A stretch of DNA of 9,279 nucleotides, from the NCBI GenBank assembly GCA_021849435.1, contig JAJZSX010000071.1, forward strand, positions 1 to 9,279. The letters run 5' to 3'. The translations under genes were made by a program, and so were the position numbers. Shown piece by piece: positions 1 through 6,640 of this stretch (positions within the stretch are counted from its first letter, which is position 1; each line of letters begins with the position of its first letter). The DNA is from Actinomycetes bacterium (GTDB lineage Bacteria; Actinomycetota; Acidimicrobiia; Acidimicrobiales; RAAP-2). The notes under the pieces are model-generated. The model was not told where the DNA came from. It saw nothing but the letters and a program-made list of their open reading frames with translations, and searched no databases.

Positions 1-60
1 GTGGAGGGCCTGGAGTTTGCGGCGCAATCGCTGCATGCGGCGAGCGAAGCGAGCCATTGA
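1..60 (+). CDS. C-terminal end of an upstream protein (partial)
   Basis: Frame 1 is open from the window edge to TGA at 58-60 and encodes 19 residues, VEGLEFAAQSLHAASEASH. Its third codon positions are mostly G or C, as in the other genes here. The short amphipathic helix with a 'GLEFA..S..A' pattern resembles the last helix of Gfo/Idh/MocA dehydrogenases, whose tails often read like 'GLRALEFAEAAxRSA'. A fifth dehydrogenase upstream is therefore possible, but 19 residues are too few to assign a family. The same strand continues with the ABC transporter after a 166-base gap. Confidence 0.4.
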   Translation: MEGLEFAAQSLHAASEASH

Positions 61-77
61 AATGATCAATATCAATG
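55..77. promoter_or_regulatory. AT-rich dyad, possible operator
   Basis: CATTGA at 55-60 is matched by its reverse complement TCAATG at 72-77. A palindromic TGATCA lies between them at 63-68. The element is clearly more AT-rich than its surroundings, overlaps the stop of the upstream gene and lies about 150 bases before the binding-protein start. That is a sensible place for a repressor site controlling the operon. Six-base arms can arise by chance, and no convincing -35/-10 pair was found nearby. Confidence 0.2.
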
Positions 78-226
78 CCGGAGGTGGGTGGACTCGGCGA
101 CGGGACGCCACGATGGCGAAGCAGGGTCTTGGTGCGGTGACACGGCGATGTGCCGCTGCGTCGGGAAGCGATAGGGGGGTGGCGAAAGTCTCGTCATCGC
201 GGTTGAAGTAGCAGGAGTGGAGTGAC

Positions 227-1219
227 ATGAAGAGAAAGTTTCTAATGCTGATGAGCGCGGCGGCGCTGGCGACCGCGGGACTGGTGCCCGCGATTGGCGC
301 AAGCGCGTCGAAGGGCGCGATTCCGTCGAAGGTGACCATTGCTTTCCTCGGCGGTGCCCCAACCGATACGTTCTGGACCAGTGTTCGAACCGGGGTAAAC
401 GAGGCCGCGGCGTCGATCAAAGCTCTTGGTGGATCGGTCCAGTGGTACGGGTTCCAGAACTACAACAATTTCTGCCCCGACGCAGGTACCTTGACCAAGA
501 CGATCGCAGCGTCTGACCCGACTGTCGCGGTTATTCCGAACTGGTGCCCGACGACCCAGACTCAGTACATCAAGTCGATGGAGGCGAAGGGCACAATCGT
601 GGTGGAAGATAACAATGGCGCCACGTGGCGGGCGGACGGCGCCATCACCTACGTGGGCGAGAGCAATTACGCCGTTGGATTGAAGGCGGGCGCCACGTTC
701 ATCAAAGACGGCTACAAGCACGAAGTCTGCGTTAATACCTTGCCCGGAACGATCACGGCTGAGCAGGTGTGTGCGGGACAGAAGAAGACTGCCCTGGCGG
801 GTGGCGGCACCTATAAGGAACTCGACCTACCTTCCTCGGCTCACGACAACCCGTCGGCGGTGGAAGCTGCGGTGAAGGGTTTCCTTCTCTCGAATCCATC
901 CTTCAACGCCATCATGACGATCGGCCCGGCTGACGCCGATGCAGCCGCCGCGGGTATCGCGTCGGCCGGTAAGACGAAGACCGTTGGTCTTGGTAGTTGG
1001 GACCTCTCCACGAACATCCTGAACCGACTGATCAATGGCAAGCAGTTGTTCACGATCGATCAAGAGCCATACCTGCAGGGGTACTACGGGGTCATGGTCG
1101 GCTTCCAGTACGCGAAGTACGGCATCATCCCCTCGGCACCGATCGCCACCGGTCCGAACGTGATCAACAAGGCCAATGCTGCTCAGGCCAAGGCGGGCGC
1201 CGCCATCGCCGTACGGTAG
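227..1219 (+). CDS. Sugar/cyclitol ABC transporter substrate-binding protein (periplasmic-binding-protein type 1, RbsB-like)
   Basis: A 330-residue exported protein that should capture a sugar or cyclitol outside the cell and pass it to the permease encoded next. Residues 1-27 form a Sec signal peptide: basic MKRK, a hydrophobic stretch, then ASA with probable cleavage after Ala27. There is no lipobox cysteine. The mature part has the two-lobed type 1 layout: first strand VTIAFLGG (36-43), aromatic contacts near TDTFW (46-50), a late GSWD (256-259) and the hinge-side motif FTIDQEPYLQGY (275-286), typical of RbsB-like proteins. Four cysteines (83, 107, 168, 182) could form disulfides. AGGAG at 213-217, nine bases upstream, supports the ATG at 227. 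Length is normal for the family. It leads the transporter operon. The ligand cannot be read from sequence; inositol, ribose, fructose or another sugar are all possible. Confidence 0.9.
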   Translation: MKRKFLMLMSAAALATAGLVPAIGASASKGAIPSKVTIAFLGGAPTDTFWTSVRTGVNEAAASIKALGGSVQWYGFQNYNNFCPDAGTLTKTIAASDPTVAVIPNWCPTTQTQYIKSMEAKGTIVVEDNNGATWRADGAITYVGESNYAVGLKAGATFIKDGYKHEVCVNTLPGTITAEQVCAGQKKTALAGGGTYKELDLPSSAHDNPSAVEAAVKGFLLSNPSFNAIMTIGPADADAAAAGIASAGKTKTVGLGSWDLSTNILNRLINGKQLFTIDQEPYLQGYYGVMVGFQYAKYGIIPSAPIATGPNVINKANAAQAKAGAAIAVR

Positions 1220-1270
1220 TCATCGGTTGGTGAGATAGGGGCGATAACCCTCACTCCACCTTTCCGCTCT

Positions 1271-1316
1271 GGTGCCAGTGCCCCGTCCACGTCGGTGGAT
1301 TGGGCACTGGCCAACC
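1271..1316 (+). terminator. Large intercistronic hairpin between binding protein and permease
   Basis: GCCAGTGCCC at 1274-1283 pairs perfectly with GGGCACTGGC at 1302-1311. Outside it, GGT (1271-1273) can pair with ACC (1314-1316) across a two-base bulge. Inside the loop, TCCAC (1286-1290) pairs with GTGGA (1295-1299) around a GTCG loop, giving a nearly continuous long stem. No T-run follows. In binding-protein-dependent operons such a structure often works as a partial terminator or 3' mRNA stabiliser that keeps the binding protein in excess over the membrane parts. That role is inferred here; the hairpin itself is plain in the sequence. Confidence 0.5.
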
Positions 1317-1326
1317 AGAAAAGTAG

Positions 1327-1346
1327 GTTGAGTCGCGCGGCGCAAC
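1327..1346. promoter_or_regulatory. Imperfect 20-base dyad, possible operator before the permease
   Basis: GTTGAGTCGC is followed directly by GCGGCGCAAC. The two halves match as an inverted repeat at 8 of 10 positions, with a CG-rich centre and GTTG/CAAC ends. Size and symmetry resemble sites bound by LacI-type sugar regulators, and it lies just downstream of the hairpin and 57 bases before the permease. No regulator gene is in the window and no clear promoter accompanies it, so the role is speculative. Confidence 0.2.
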
Positions 1347-1403
1347 AATCTCAGCCGATTCATTGTGAAGTATGCGGTGTAGTTCATACCTAGAGGGGGA
1401 ATG

Positions 1404-2435
1404 ATGGCGACGACGATCGCACCACCAACACTAGAAACATCCCGGTGGAAGCGTGGAATATCCAACTTGGCGTATCGGCCAGAATTCTCAGCCTTGGTCG
1501 GCTTTGCGGCGATCTATCTGTTCTTTCTGGTGACGACCCAGCCGGTCTTCCACAGTCTCGCCGGCACCTCGACGTGGGTCGATCCCGCGGCGGAACTTGG
1601 CATCGTCTCGATTCCGGTCGGATTCTTGATGATTGCCGGAGAGTTCGACCTGTCGGTGGGCTCCGTTCTCGCGTTCAGTTCCATGTTCATGGCTGGTTGG
1701 GTGGGCTATTTCCACTACAACATCTGGCTCGGACTCGTTATTGCCTTTGTTCTTTCAGCGGTAGTCGGTTTGGTCAACGGCATCTTGGTCACGCGTACGA
1801 GGTTGCCGTCATTCATCGTGACCCTTGGTACACAGTTGTTGCTGACGGGAATCACGTTGGGTGGCTCGACCCTCATCACGGGTAGCTCGTCCATCGATAT
1901 GACCGCGACGGCGCCCGTGCGGGCAATCTTCTCCTCTAACTGGAATCAGTTCAACGTGTCCATCGTGTGGTTGATCGCTATCGCGATCCTCGGTCATCAC
2001 ATTTTGACCAATACGCGAATGGGCAACTGGATCACCGCGATTGGTGGTGACATTGAGTCGGCGAATCGAGCTGGCGTGCAAACGTCAAGGGTCCGTATTG
2101 GCCTGTTCATTTCGACGAGTATGGCGGCCGCGCTCGTGGGAATCATCCAGGCCGTTGAGTACAACGGCTCGTCGGCGTCGAACGGCCAGGTGTTCGTCTT
2201 CAACGCGATCATCGCGGCCGTCATCGGCGGCGTTCTCCTCACCGGTGGTTTTGGGACCATTATCGGGGTGGTCCTCGGTGCCGCGACCTACCAATTGGTA
2301 AGTCAAGGGATCTACTTCACTGGCTGGGACACTGACTGGTCGAATGCTCTCATCGGCGGGCTGCTGCTCGTCGCGGTGTTATCCAATAACTGGTTCCGTA
2401 AGGCCGCGATTTCGCGCGGCGTGAAGAAGGGGTGA
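1404..2435 (+). CDS. Sugar/cyclitol ABC transporter permease (BPD_transp_2, RbsC-like)
   Basis: Integral membrane permease, 343 residues from the ATG at 1404. Purine-rich AGAGGGGG (1392-1399) is better spaced for this ATG than for the adjacent ATG at 1401, so the first Met may not be used. There are about eight to ten hydrophobic segments. Family motifs, numbered from the 1401 Met, are GEFDLSVGS (80-88, the GxDLSVGS hallmark), LPSFIVTLGT (135-144) and GGDIESANRAGV (215-226), the cytoplasmic coupling loop that contacts the ATPase. The C-terminus is short and basic (SRGVKKG). Length is close to RbsC/XylH-type permeases. It should work as a homodimer with the neighbouring ATPase and binding protein. 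The stop nearly abuts the ATPase start, implying translational coupling. The family is clear; substrate is unknown. Confidence 0.92.
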   Translation: MATTIAPPTLETSRWKRGISNLAYRPEFSALVGFAAIYLFFLVTTQPVFHSLAGTSTWVDPAAELGIVSIPVGFLMIAGEFDLSVGSVLAFSSMFMAGWVGYFHYNIWLGLVIAFVLSAVVGLVNGILVTRTRLPSFIVTLGTQLLLTGITLGGSTLITGSSSIDMTATAPVRAIFSSNWNQFNVSIVWLIAIAILGHHILTNTRMGNWITAIGGDIESANRAGVQTSRVRIGLFISTSMAAALVGIIQAVEYNGSSASNGQVFVFNAIIAAVIGGVLLTGGFGTIIGVVLGAATYQLVSQGIYFTGWDTDWSNALIGGLLLVAVLSNNWFRKAAISRGVKKG

Positions 2436-2440
2436 TTGCG

Positions 2441-3274
2441 ATGAGCAATATTCCAGTGCTTGAACTGAAGGGCGTGTCGAAGAATTTCGTCGGTGTCTCA
2501 GCTCTGAAGGACGTGTCGCTCAAGGTGAACGAGGGCGAGGTGTTGTGCCTTCTCGGGGATAACGGAGCGGGAAAGTCGACCCTGATCAAGGTTCTTTCGG
2601 GAGTGCACCAGCCGACGAGCGGACAGCTCTTCGTCAATGGCGAGCAGCATTCCTTTGCCGGGCCCCATGAAGCACTGCGCGCCGGAATCGCAACCGTCCA
2701 TCAAATCGGTGGAACGGTTCCGTTGATGAGTGTCGGGCGTAACTTCTTTCTGGGCGAAGAGCCGACTAAGGGCCGTGGGATGTTCCGACACTTCGATCGG
2801 CGAACAGCCGAGACGGTCGCCTTGAACGAGCTACGAAGTCTCGGGATCACGAACGTCACCGACGGCTCGGCACTGGTTGGCGGTATGTCAGGCGGTGAGC
2901 GACAGGCACTTTCGATCGCGAGAGCGATGTACTTTGGCGCCAAGGTGCTCATCCTCGATGAACCGACCGCCGCGCTCGGCGTCAAGGAGGCGTCGAAGGT
3001 TCTGCACCTGATAGTACGAGCCCAGATGCGCGGAGTCGCAGTGGTGTTCGTGACGCACAACGTTCACCACGCTTTGGCCGTGGGTGATCACTTCGCCGTT
3101 CTGATTCGCGGGACCATGACCGACGAGTGGTCGAAGGGGGCTCGCACGAGAGAGCAAATCCTCGACCTCATGGCCGGAGGTGAGGCGATGGGCGACCTGG
3201 AAGACGAGCTCCGCGAGATTCGCAGTACTGGTTCAGCGATATTAGGGAAGGTTGGAAATTACCATGTCTATTGA
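2441..3274 (+). CDS. Sugar/cyclitol ABC transporter ATP-binding protein, single-domain (FrcA-like)
   Basis: Cytoplasmic ATPase powering the importer. An ATG at 2441 with AGAAGGGG at 2425-2432 is preferred over the GTG at 2432 that overlaps the permease stop; this gives 277 residues. All nucleotide-binding motifs are intact (numbered from 2441): Walker A GDNGAGKST (39-47), Q-loop HQIGG with Gln88, signature MSGGERQ (139-145), Walker B VLILDEPTAALG with catalytic Glu164, and the switch His196 in VTHN. The 'AALGVKEA' D-loop and 'NFFLGEEP' are typical of carbohydrate importers. RbsA, MglA and XylG carry two ATPase domains in about 500 residues; this has one, as in the FrcA-type fructose importer, so it presumably acts as a homodimer. 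The C-terminal tail (about 245-277, GGEAMGDLEDEL onward) is acidic then basic. It overlaps the next gene by 11 bases. Confidence 0.92.
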   Translation: MSNIPVLELKGVSKNFVGVSALKDVSLKVNEGEVLCLLGDNGAGKSTLIKVLSGVHQPTSGQLFVNGEQHSFAGPHEALRAGIATVHQIGGTVPLMSVGRNFFLGEEPTKGRGMFRHFDRRTAETVALNELRSLGITNVTDGSALVGGMSGGERQALSIARAMYFGAKVLILDEPTAALGVKEASKVLHLIVRAQMRGVAVVFVTHNVHHALAVGDHFAVLIRGTMTDEWSKGARTREQILDLMAGGEAMGDLEDELREIRSTGSAILGKVGNYHVY

Positions 3275-4160
3275 CTCACGACTTCGCCTCGGGTCGGCGC
3301 CGGACTCGTGGGGTGTCTGGTTCCCCGAGGACGACGCGCAAGTACCGTGGACCCGCTTCCTCGACGAGTTGGCGGCCGGCGACTACCACTGGGTCGAGCT
3401 GGGACCTCACGGCTATTTGCCGACCGACCCCGACGTCCTGCGCGCCGAGATTGAGAAGCGAAGTCTCAAGGTATCCGGTGGCGGAGTGTTCGGTGGGTTA
3501 CACAATGCCGAGAAGTTCGAGGCGGATCTGGCAGAGGCCCGCAAGGTCGCAAAACTGGTCGAATCGGTGGGCGGTAAATATCTGATCTATCTGCCGGATG
3601 GCTATAGCGACCTCGACGGCAACGTCATCGCACCGACGTCGCTCACGAGTGAGCAGTGGACAATGCTGACGACTCGGATGGGCGAGATCGGCAAGATCGT
3701 CCTCGAGGAGAGTGGCATCTCCCTCGTCTTCCACCCGCACGCAGACAGCCACGTCGGCAGTGAGGAAGAGATTTACCGTCTGCTCAACGACACCGATAGC
3801 CGCTATGTCAACCTCTGCCTCGACACCGGGCACGTGACGTACTGCGGCGGCGACAACCTAGCGATCATCGAGAAGTTCGCCGAGCGCGTGCGCTACGTCC
3901 ACCTCAAGCAGGTCGACCCGGTGATTCTCAAACAGGTGAAGGACGAGAGTCTCGGCTTCGCGCCGGCTGTTCGCCTCGGCGTGATGTGCGAGCCGCCCTT
4001 CGGCGTTCCCGAGATGCCCCCACTTATCGACGCACTGGCGAAACTCGACGTGGACATCTACGCGATCGTCGAACAGGATATGTACCCTTGTGCGCCGGAC
4101 ACACCGTTTCCGATTGCCAAGCGTACCCGTGAGTACTTCAACTCCTGTGGGGTCTACTGA
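3264..4160 (+). CDS. TIM-barrel sugar phosphate isomerase/epimerase family protein, inosose dehydratase (IolE)-like
   Basis: A 298-residue cytoplasmic enzyme of the AP-endonuclease-2 TIM-barrel superfamily. The opening LRLGSAPDSWGVWFPEDD resembles the GxAPxxW start of inosose dehydratases. Probable metal ligands and acid/base residues all appear, numbered from the ATG at 3264: Glu45 in WVELGPHG, the His cluster HPHADSH (157-163), Asp187 and His190 in LCLDTGH, His213 in VRYVHLKQ and Glu270 in AIVEQD. An intact divalent-metal site (Mn2+ or similar) is therefore likely. IolE removes water from 2-keto-myo-inositol; relatives isomerise keto-sugars or cleave 3-keto-glycosides. Pairing with an IolG-like dehydrogenase, which starts inside its stop codon, favours a keto-cyclitol or keto-sugar substrate. 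A TTG at 3252 would add four residues. The family is secure; the exact reaction is not. Confidence 0.85.
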   Translation: MSIDSRLRLGSAPDSWGVWFPEDDAQVPWTRFLDELAAGDYHWVELGPHGYLPTDPDVLRAEIEKRSLKVSGGGVFGGLHNAEKFEADLAEARKVAKLVESVGGKYLIYLPDGYSDLDGNVIAPTSLTSEQWTMLTTRMGEIGKIVLEESGISLVFHPHADSHVGSEEEIYRLLNDTDSRYVNLCLDTGHVTYCGGDNLAIIEKFAERVRYVHLKQVDPVILKQVKDESLGFAPAVRLGVMCEPPFGVPEMPPLIDALAKLDVDIYAIVEQDMYPCAPDTPFPIAKRTREYFNSCGVY

Positions 4161-5173
4161 TGGTAACGGAGCTGCTTCGAGTCGGGATCATCGGAACCGG
4201 CAACATCGGTGCCGACCACGTGGATCGTGTCGCCCACCAGATCTCGGGTGCTCGCGTCACCGCGTTATTCGACGTGGCGACTGATCGGGTAGGTGAGCTC
4301 GCGCACCAGATTGGCGCGATCTCGATGCCAACCGCGTCCCAGGTCATTAACAGTCCCGACGTCGACGCCGTCATCATCGCCTCGCCGGGCGAGTTCCACG
4401 CCTCGTTGACCCTCGAGTGCATTGCCGCCGGTAAACCGGTGCTCTGTGAGAAGCCGTTGGCGCCAACGGTCGAGGAGTGCGAGGCGGTCATCGCCGCGGA
4501 GCAGGCGAGCGGACGTCGACTGGTGCAAGTCGGCTTCATGCGACGTAACGACGTGGGGTACCGCCATATGAAGGACAACCTGACCTCGGGCGCCATCGGC
4601 GAGGCCCTGATCCTGCATTGCGAACATCGAAACCCGGACGTGCCCGACTCCTTTACCAGTGAGATGTCGATGACCGACTCGGTAATCCACGAGATCGACA
4701 CCGCCCGCTGGCTCCTTAACGAGGAGATCGTTCGTGTTCGCGTGATAGCGGGCAAGCAAACGCCGTATGCAGCGTCGCACTTGAACGACCCCCAGCTCGT
4801 CATCATGGAGAGCCAGTCGGGCGTGATCGTCAGCGTCGAGGTGTTCGTGAACGCCAAGTACGGCTACGACGTCCGGTGTGAGGTAGTCGGGTCGGGTGGC
4901 GTCACCTCGCTCGGCGCCCAGGACCTCGGACAATTCGTGAGCGACACTCGGCGAACCGTGACGATGCCCGCCAACTGGCGGATTCGTTTCGGCGACGCCT
5001 ACCGCGCGGAGATTCAGGATTGGGTCAACGGTATCGCTGCAGGTGAGCCGCGAGGGGCGAACTCGTTCGACGGTCTGTGCGCCACGCACGTAGCCCAGGC
5101 GGCCGTGCGAGCCGTGAAGTCCGGCGCCACTGTCGAAGTTCCGGTCCTTGAGCGGCCCGCCTTCTATCAGTAG
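4160..5173 (+). CDS. Gfo/Idh/MocA dehydrogenase, inositol 2-dehydrogenase (IolG)-like, copy 1
   Basis: A 337-residue NAD(P)-dependent oxidoreductase, near the usual 330-345 of IolG. The N-terminal Rossmann domain begins VGIIGTGNIG (8-17). CEKPL (96-100) holds the catalytic Lys98. The substrate half has VGFMRRND (124-131) and TDSVIHEIDTARWLL with Asp173 and His177. Lys, Asp and His fall one residue from the Lys97, Asp172 and His176 of Bacillus subtilis inositol dehydrogenase as I remember them, so the catalytic triad is complete. Expected reaction: oxidation of a ring hydroxyl of myo-inositol or a related polyol or sugar to a ketone. ATG at 4160 shares one base with the TIM-barrel gene's stop (TGATG), so the two are translationally coupled. 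Relaxed specificity is common in the family, and glucose-like substrates cannot be excluded. Confidence 0.85.
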   Translation: MVTELLRVGIIGTGNIGADHVDRVAHQISGARVTALFDVATDRVGELAHQIGAISMPTASQVINSPDVDAVIIASPGEFHASLTLECIAAGKPVLCEKPLAPTVEECEAVIAAEQASGRRLVQVGFMRRNDVGYRHMKDNLTSGAIGEALILHCEHRNPDVPDSFTSEMSMTDSVIHEIDTARWLLNEEIVRVRVIAGKQTPYAASHLNDPQLVIMESQSGVIVSVEVFVNAKYGYDVRCEVVGSGGVTSLGAQDLGQFVSDTRRTVTMPANWRIRFGDAYRAEIQDWVNGIAAGEPRGANSFDGLCATHVAQAAVRAVKSGATVEVPVLERPAFYQ

Positions 5174-5185
5174 TCGCCGGCGACT
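5172..5185. promoter_or_regulatory. Perfect 14-base palindrome over a stop codon
   Basis: AGTCGCCGGCGACT is its own reverse complement and overlaps the TAG (5171-5173) of the preceding dehydrogenase. As RNA it would need a few central bases unpaired to fold, so a DNA-binding site is as plausible as a hairpin. It is the first of three dyads in the 5174-5425 gap. Confidence 0.25.
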
Positions 5186-5223
5186 CCTAACCCGATTCGC
5201 AAGACGACGGACATTGGACTCGC

Positions 5224-5248
5224 CGATCGACTTAGGTCACGTCGATCG
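5224..5248. promoter_or_regulatory. Inverted repeat, 8-base arms with 9-base spacer, possible operator
   Basis: CGATCGAC at 5224-5231 and GTCGATCG at 5241-5248 are exact reverse complements, separated by TTAGGTCAC. The 25-base site lies in the only long gap inside the catabolic half of the locus, about 180 bases before the next gene. Each arm contains the palindrome CGATCG. It could be a regulator site or a small hairpin; no clear promoter hexamers flank it. Confidence 0.3.
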
Positions 5249-5294
5249 ATACAGCCAAGAACCCTTGGCCGAGGCGCACCGGCCGGTCAGATCG

Positions 5295-5345
5295 CGTTGC
5301 GTCAGTCTGGGTCCCTCCCCCCATGGAACCCAGACTGACGTAACG
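5295..5345 (+). terminator. Strong 18-bp hairpin, probable terminator or intercistronic stem-loop
   Basis: The arms at 5295-5312 (starting CGTTGCGTCAGTC) and 5328-5345 (ending GACTGACGTAACG) pair over all 18 positions, with one G-U pair and no gaps. The loop is the C-rich 15 bases 5313-5327; its TCC and GGA ends could add two more pairs with one bulge. It is the strongest inverted repeat in the window. The following bases (GATTTCCG) contain only three T's, so if it terminates transcription it does so without a proper U-tract, as is frequent in high-GC actinobacteria. It separates the transporter/TIM/IolG genes from the three downstream dehydrogenases and could end the first transcript or protect its 3' end. 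Confidence 0.6.
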
Positions 5346-5425
5346 ATTTCCGATCCCCAGGGTGCTGGGTGGCGAAATGGTTGTCGTCAGCCCGATCATG
5401 AATGAATTCTCTCGAGAGGAGCAGC

Positions 5426-6640
5426 GTGTCAACTGATCATGTGCGTGTTATCGGCGTCGGCGTTATCAGCCTCGGTTGGATGGGGAACTTGCACGCACGG
5501 TCTTACCGTGCGGCGCTCGATCACTTCCCCGACGAATCGATTCGGGTCCGCATGGTGGTTGCCGCCGATGCGTCACTCCACGCCGCCATTCGTGCGCAAG
5601 GCGTCCACGGATTCGAGAAGGTGACGACCGACTACCGCGAGGTTTTGACCGACCCCGACGTCGACGTAGTCTCGATCTGCGCTCCCAATTACTTACACCG
5701 TGAGGTGGCGCTCGCCGCTGCGGCGGCGGGCAAGCCATTCTGGATTGAAAAGCCCATGGGTGTTTCGCTGGCCCAGAGCGAGGAGATTGCTCGAGCCGCC
5801 GCACGCGCGCACGTAGTAACCGGGGTCGGCTTCAACTATCGCAACGCGCCAGCGCTCGTCCACGCGAGAGACCTCATCGCCACCGGCTCACTGGGACGGC
5901 TCACTAACGTGACCGTGCGACTGCTCGCTGACTACTCGTCGGATCCGGCGGGTGCCTTCACGTGGCGCTTCGAGAAGGCGCGCGCAGGATCGGGAGTTCT
6001 CGGTGACCTCCTCTCACACGGCTTTGACCTCGGGCACTACCTCGTCGGGCGGATCGGCGAGGTCTGCGCGCAGACCAGCACCTTCATCACCGAGCGACCC
6101 CGGCCCGCCCAGGACGCGGTCAGCCACTTCAGTTCGGGGACGGGGCCGCTCGCGACTGTCGAGAACGAGGACCACGCGGCCGTCCTCGCCCGGTTCGATA
6201 ACGGTGTGGTCGGAATCTTCGAGGCGAGCCGGACGGCTGTCGGACCCCGGGCCGAGTACACCGTCGAAATCTATGGGACAGCTGGCTCGATTAGGTGGGA
6301 CTTCCAGCGTCTTAATGAACTTCAGGTGTGCATCGGAAGAGAAGGCGGACCTTACGGCTACACCACTGTCTACGCCGAACCAGGTGACGGTGACTTCGGT
6401 CACTTCCAACCAGGCGGCGGCGTGGCCATGGGATTTGACGACCTGAAGACAATCGAGGCCCACTTGTTCTTGGCGTCGGTCCTACGCGGCGAGCAGCTCG
6501 CTCCCTCGGTTGCTGACGGCTGGGCCGCCGCAGCGGTCGTCGACGCCTCGGAGCGGTCGGCTGTTAGCCGCGCCTGGGTCGACGTGGTGGAAGTCGAAGG
6601 GGTCACCACCTACCAGCGACCGACGCGAGGAGCGCGATGA
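5426..6640 (+). CDS. Gfo/Idh/MocA family oxidoreductase, long form (about 404 aa)
   Basis: NAD(P)-dependent dehydrogenase of the Gfo/Idh/MocA superfamily. GTG at 5426 is chosen because AGAGGAG lies at 5415-5421; the in-frame ATG at 5402 has no ribosome site and would add eight residues. From the GTG: cofactor loop IGVGVISLGWMG (about 9-20), IEKPMG with Lys109, VGFNYRN (134-140) and GVLGDLLSHGFDLGHYL with Asp194 and His198 as likely catalytic pair. The glycine-rich loop has the longer 'GVGVISLGWMG' form rather than GxGxxG, and the protein is about 70 residues longer than IolG, with additions in the C-terminal sheet (about 215-235 and 310-340). It is the first gene after the 5295-5345 hairpin and overlaps the next by four bases (ATGA). 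Probably oxidises or reduces a sugar or cyclitol carbon; the specific substrate is unknown. Confidence 0.85.
   Translation: MSTDHVRVIGVGVISLGWMGNLHARSYRAALDHFPDESIRVRMVVAADASLHAAIRAQGVHGFEKVTTDYREVLTDPDVDVVSICAPNYLHREVALAAAAAGKPFWIEKPMGVSLAQSEEIARAAARAHVVTGVGFNYRNAPALVHARDLIATGSLGRLTNVTVRLLADYSSDPAGAFTWRFEKARAGSGVLGDLLSHGFDLGHYLVGRIGEVCAQTSTFITERPRPAQDAVSHFSSGTGPLATVENEDHAAVLARFDNGVVGIFEASRTAVGPRAEYTVEIYGTAGSIRWDFQRLNELQVCIGREGGPYGYTTVYAEPGDGDFGHFQPGGGVAMGFDDLKTIEAHLFLASVLRGEQLAPSVADGWAAAAVVDASERSAVSRAWVDVVEVEGVTTYQRPTRGAR

Noticed and set aside
17..211. Small + strand frame before the binding-protein gene
   Set aside because: Its product is Arg-rich without recognisable features, it overlaps the C-terminal fragment at 1-60 in another frame, and no ribosome site precedes it.
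1363..1391. Possible promoter TTGTGA with ATACCT about 17 bases later before the permease
   Set aside because: Transcription would start at or after the ribosome site, leaving the permease message without one. The -10 match is also poor.
4138..5089. Two long antisense frames (239 and 274 residues) opposite the first IolG-like gene
   Set aside because: Both mirror a gene with complete family motifs. Long antisense frames are expected in high-GC DNA, and their products match no family I know.
5952..6463. Overlapping frames on both strands inside the 404-residue dehydrogenase
   Set aside because: Ser/Arg/Pro-rich or low-information products in alternative frames of a well-supported gene.
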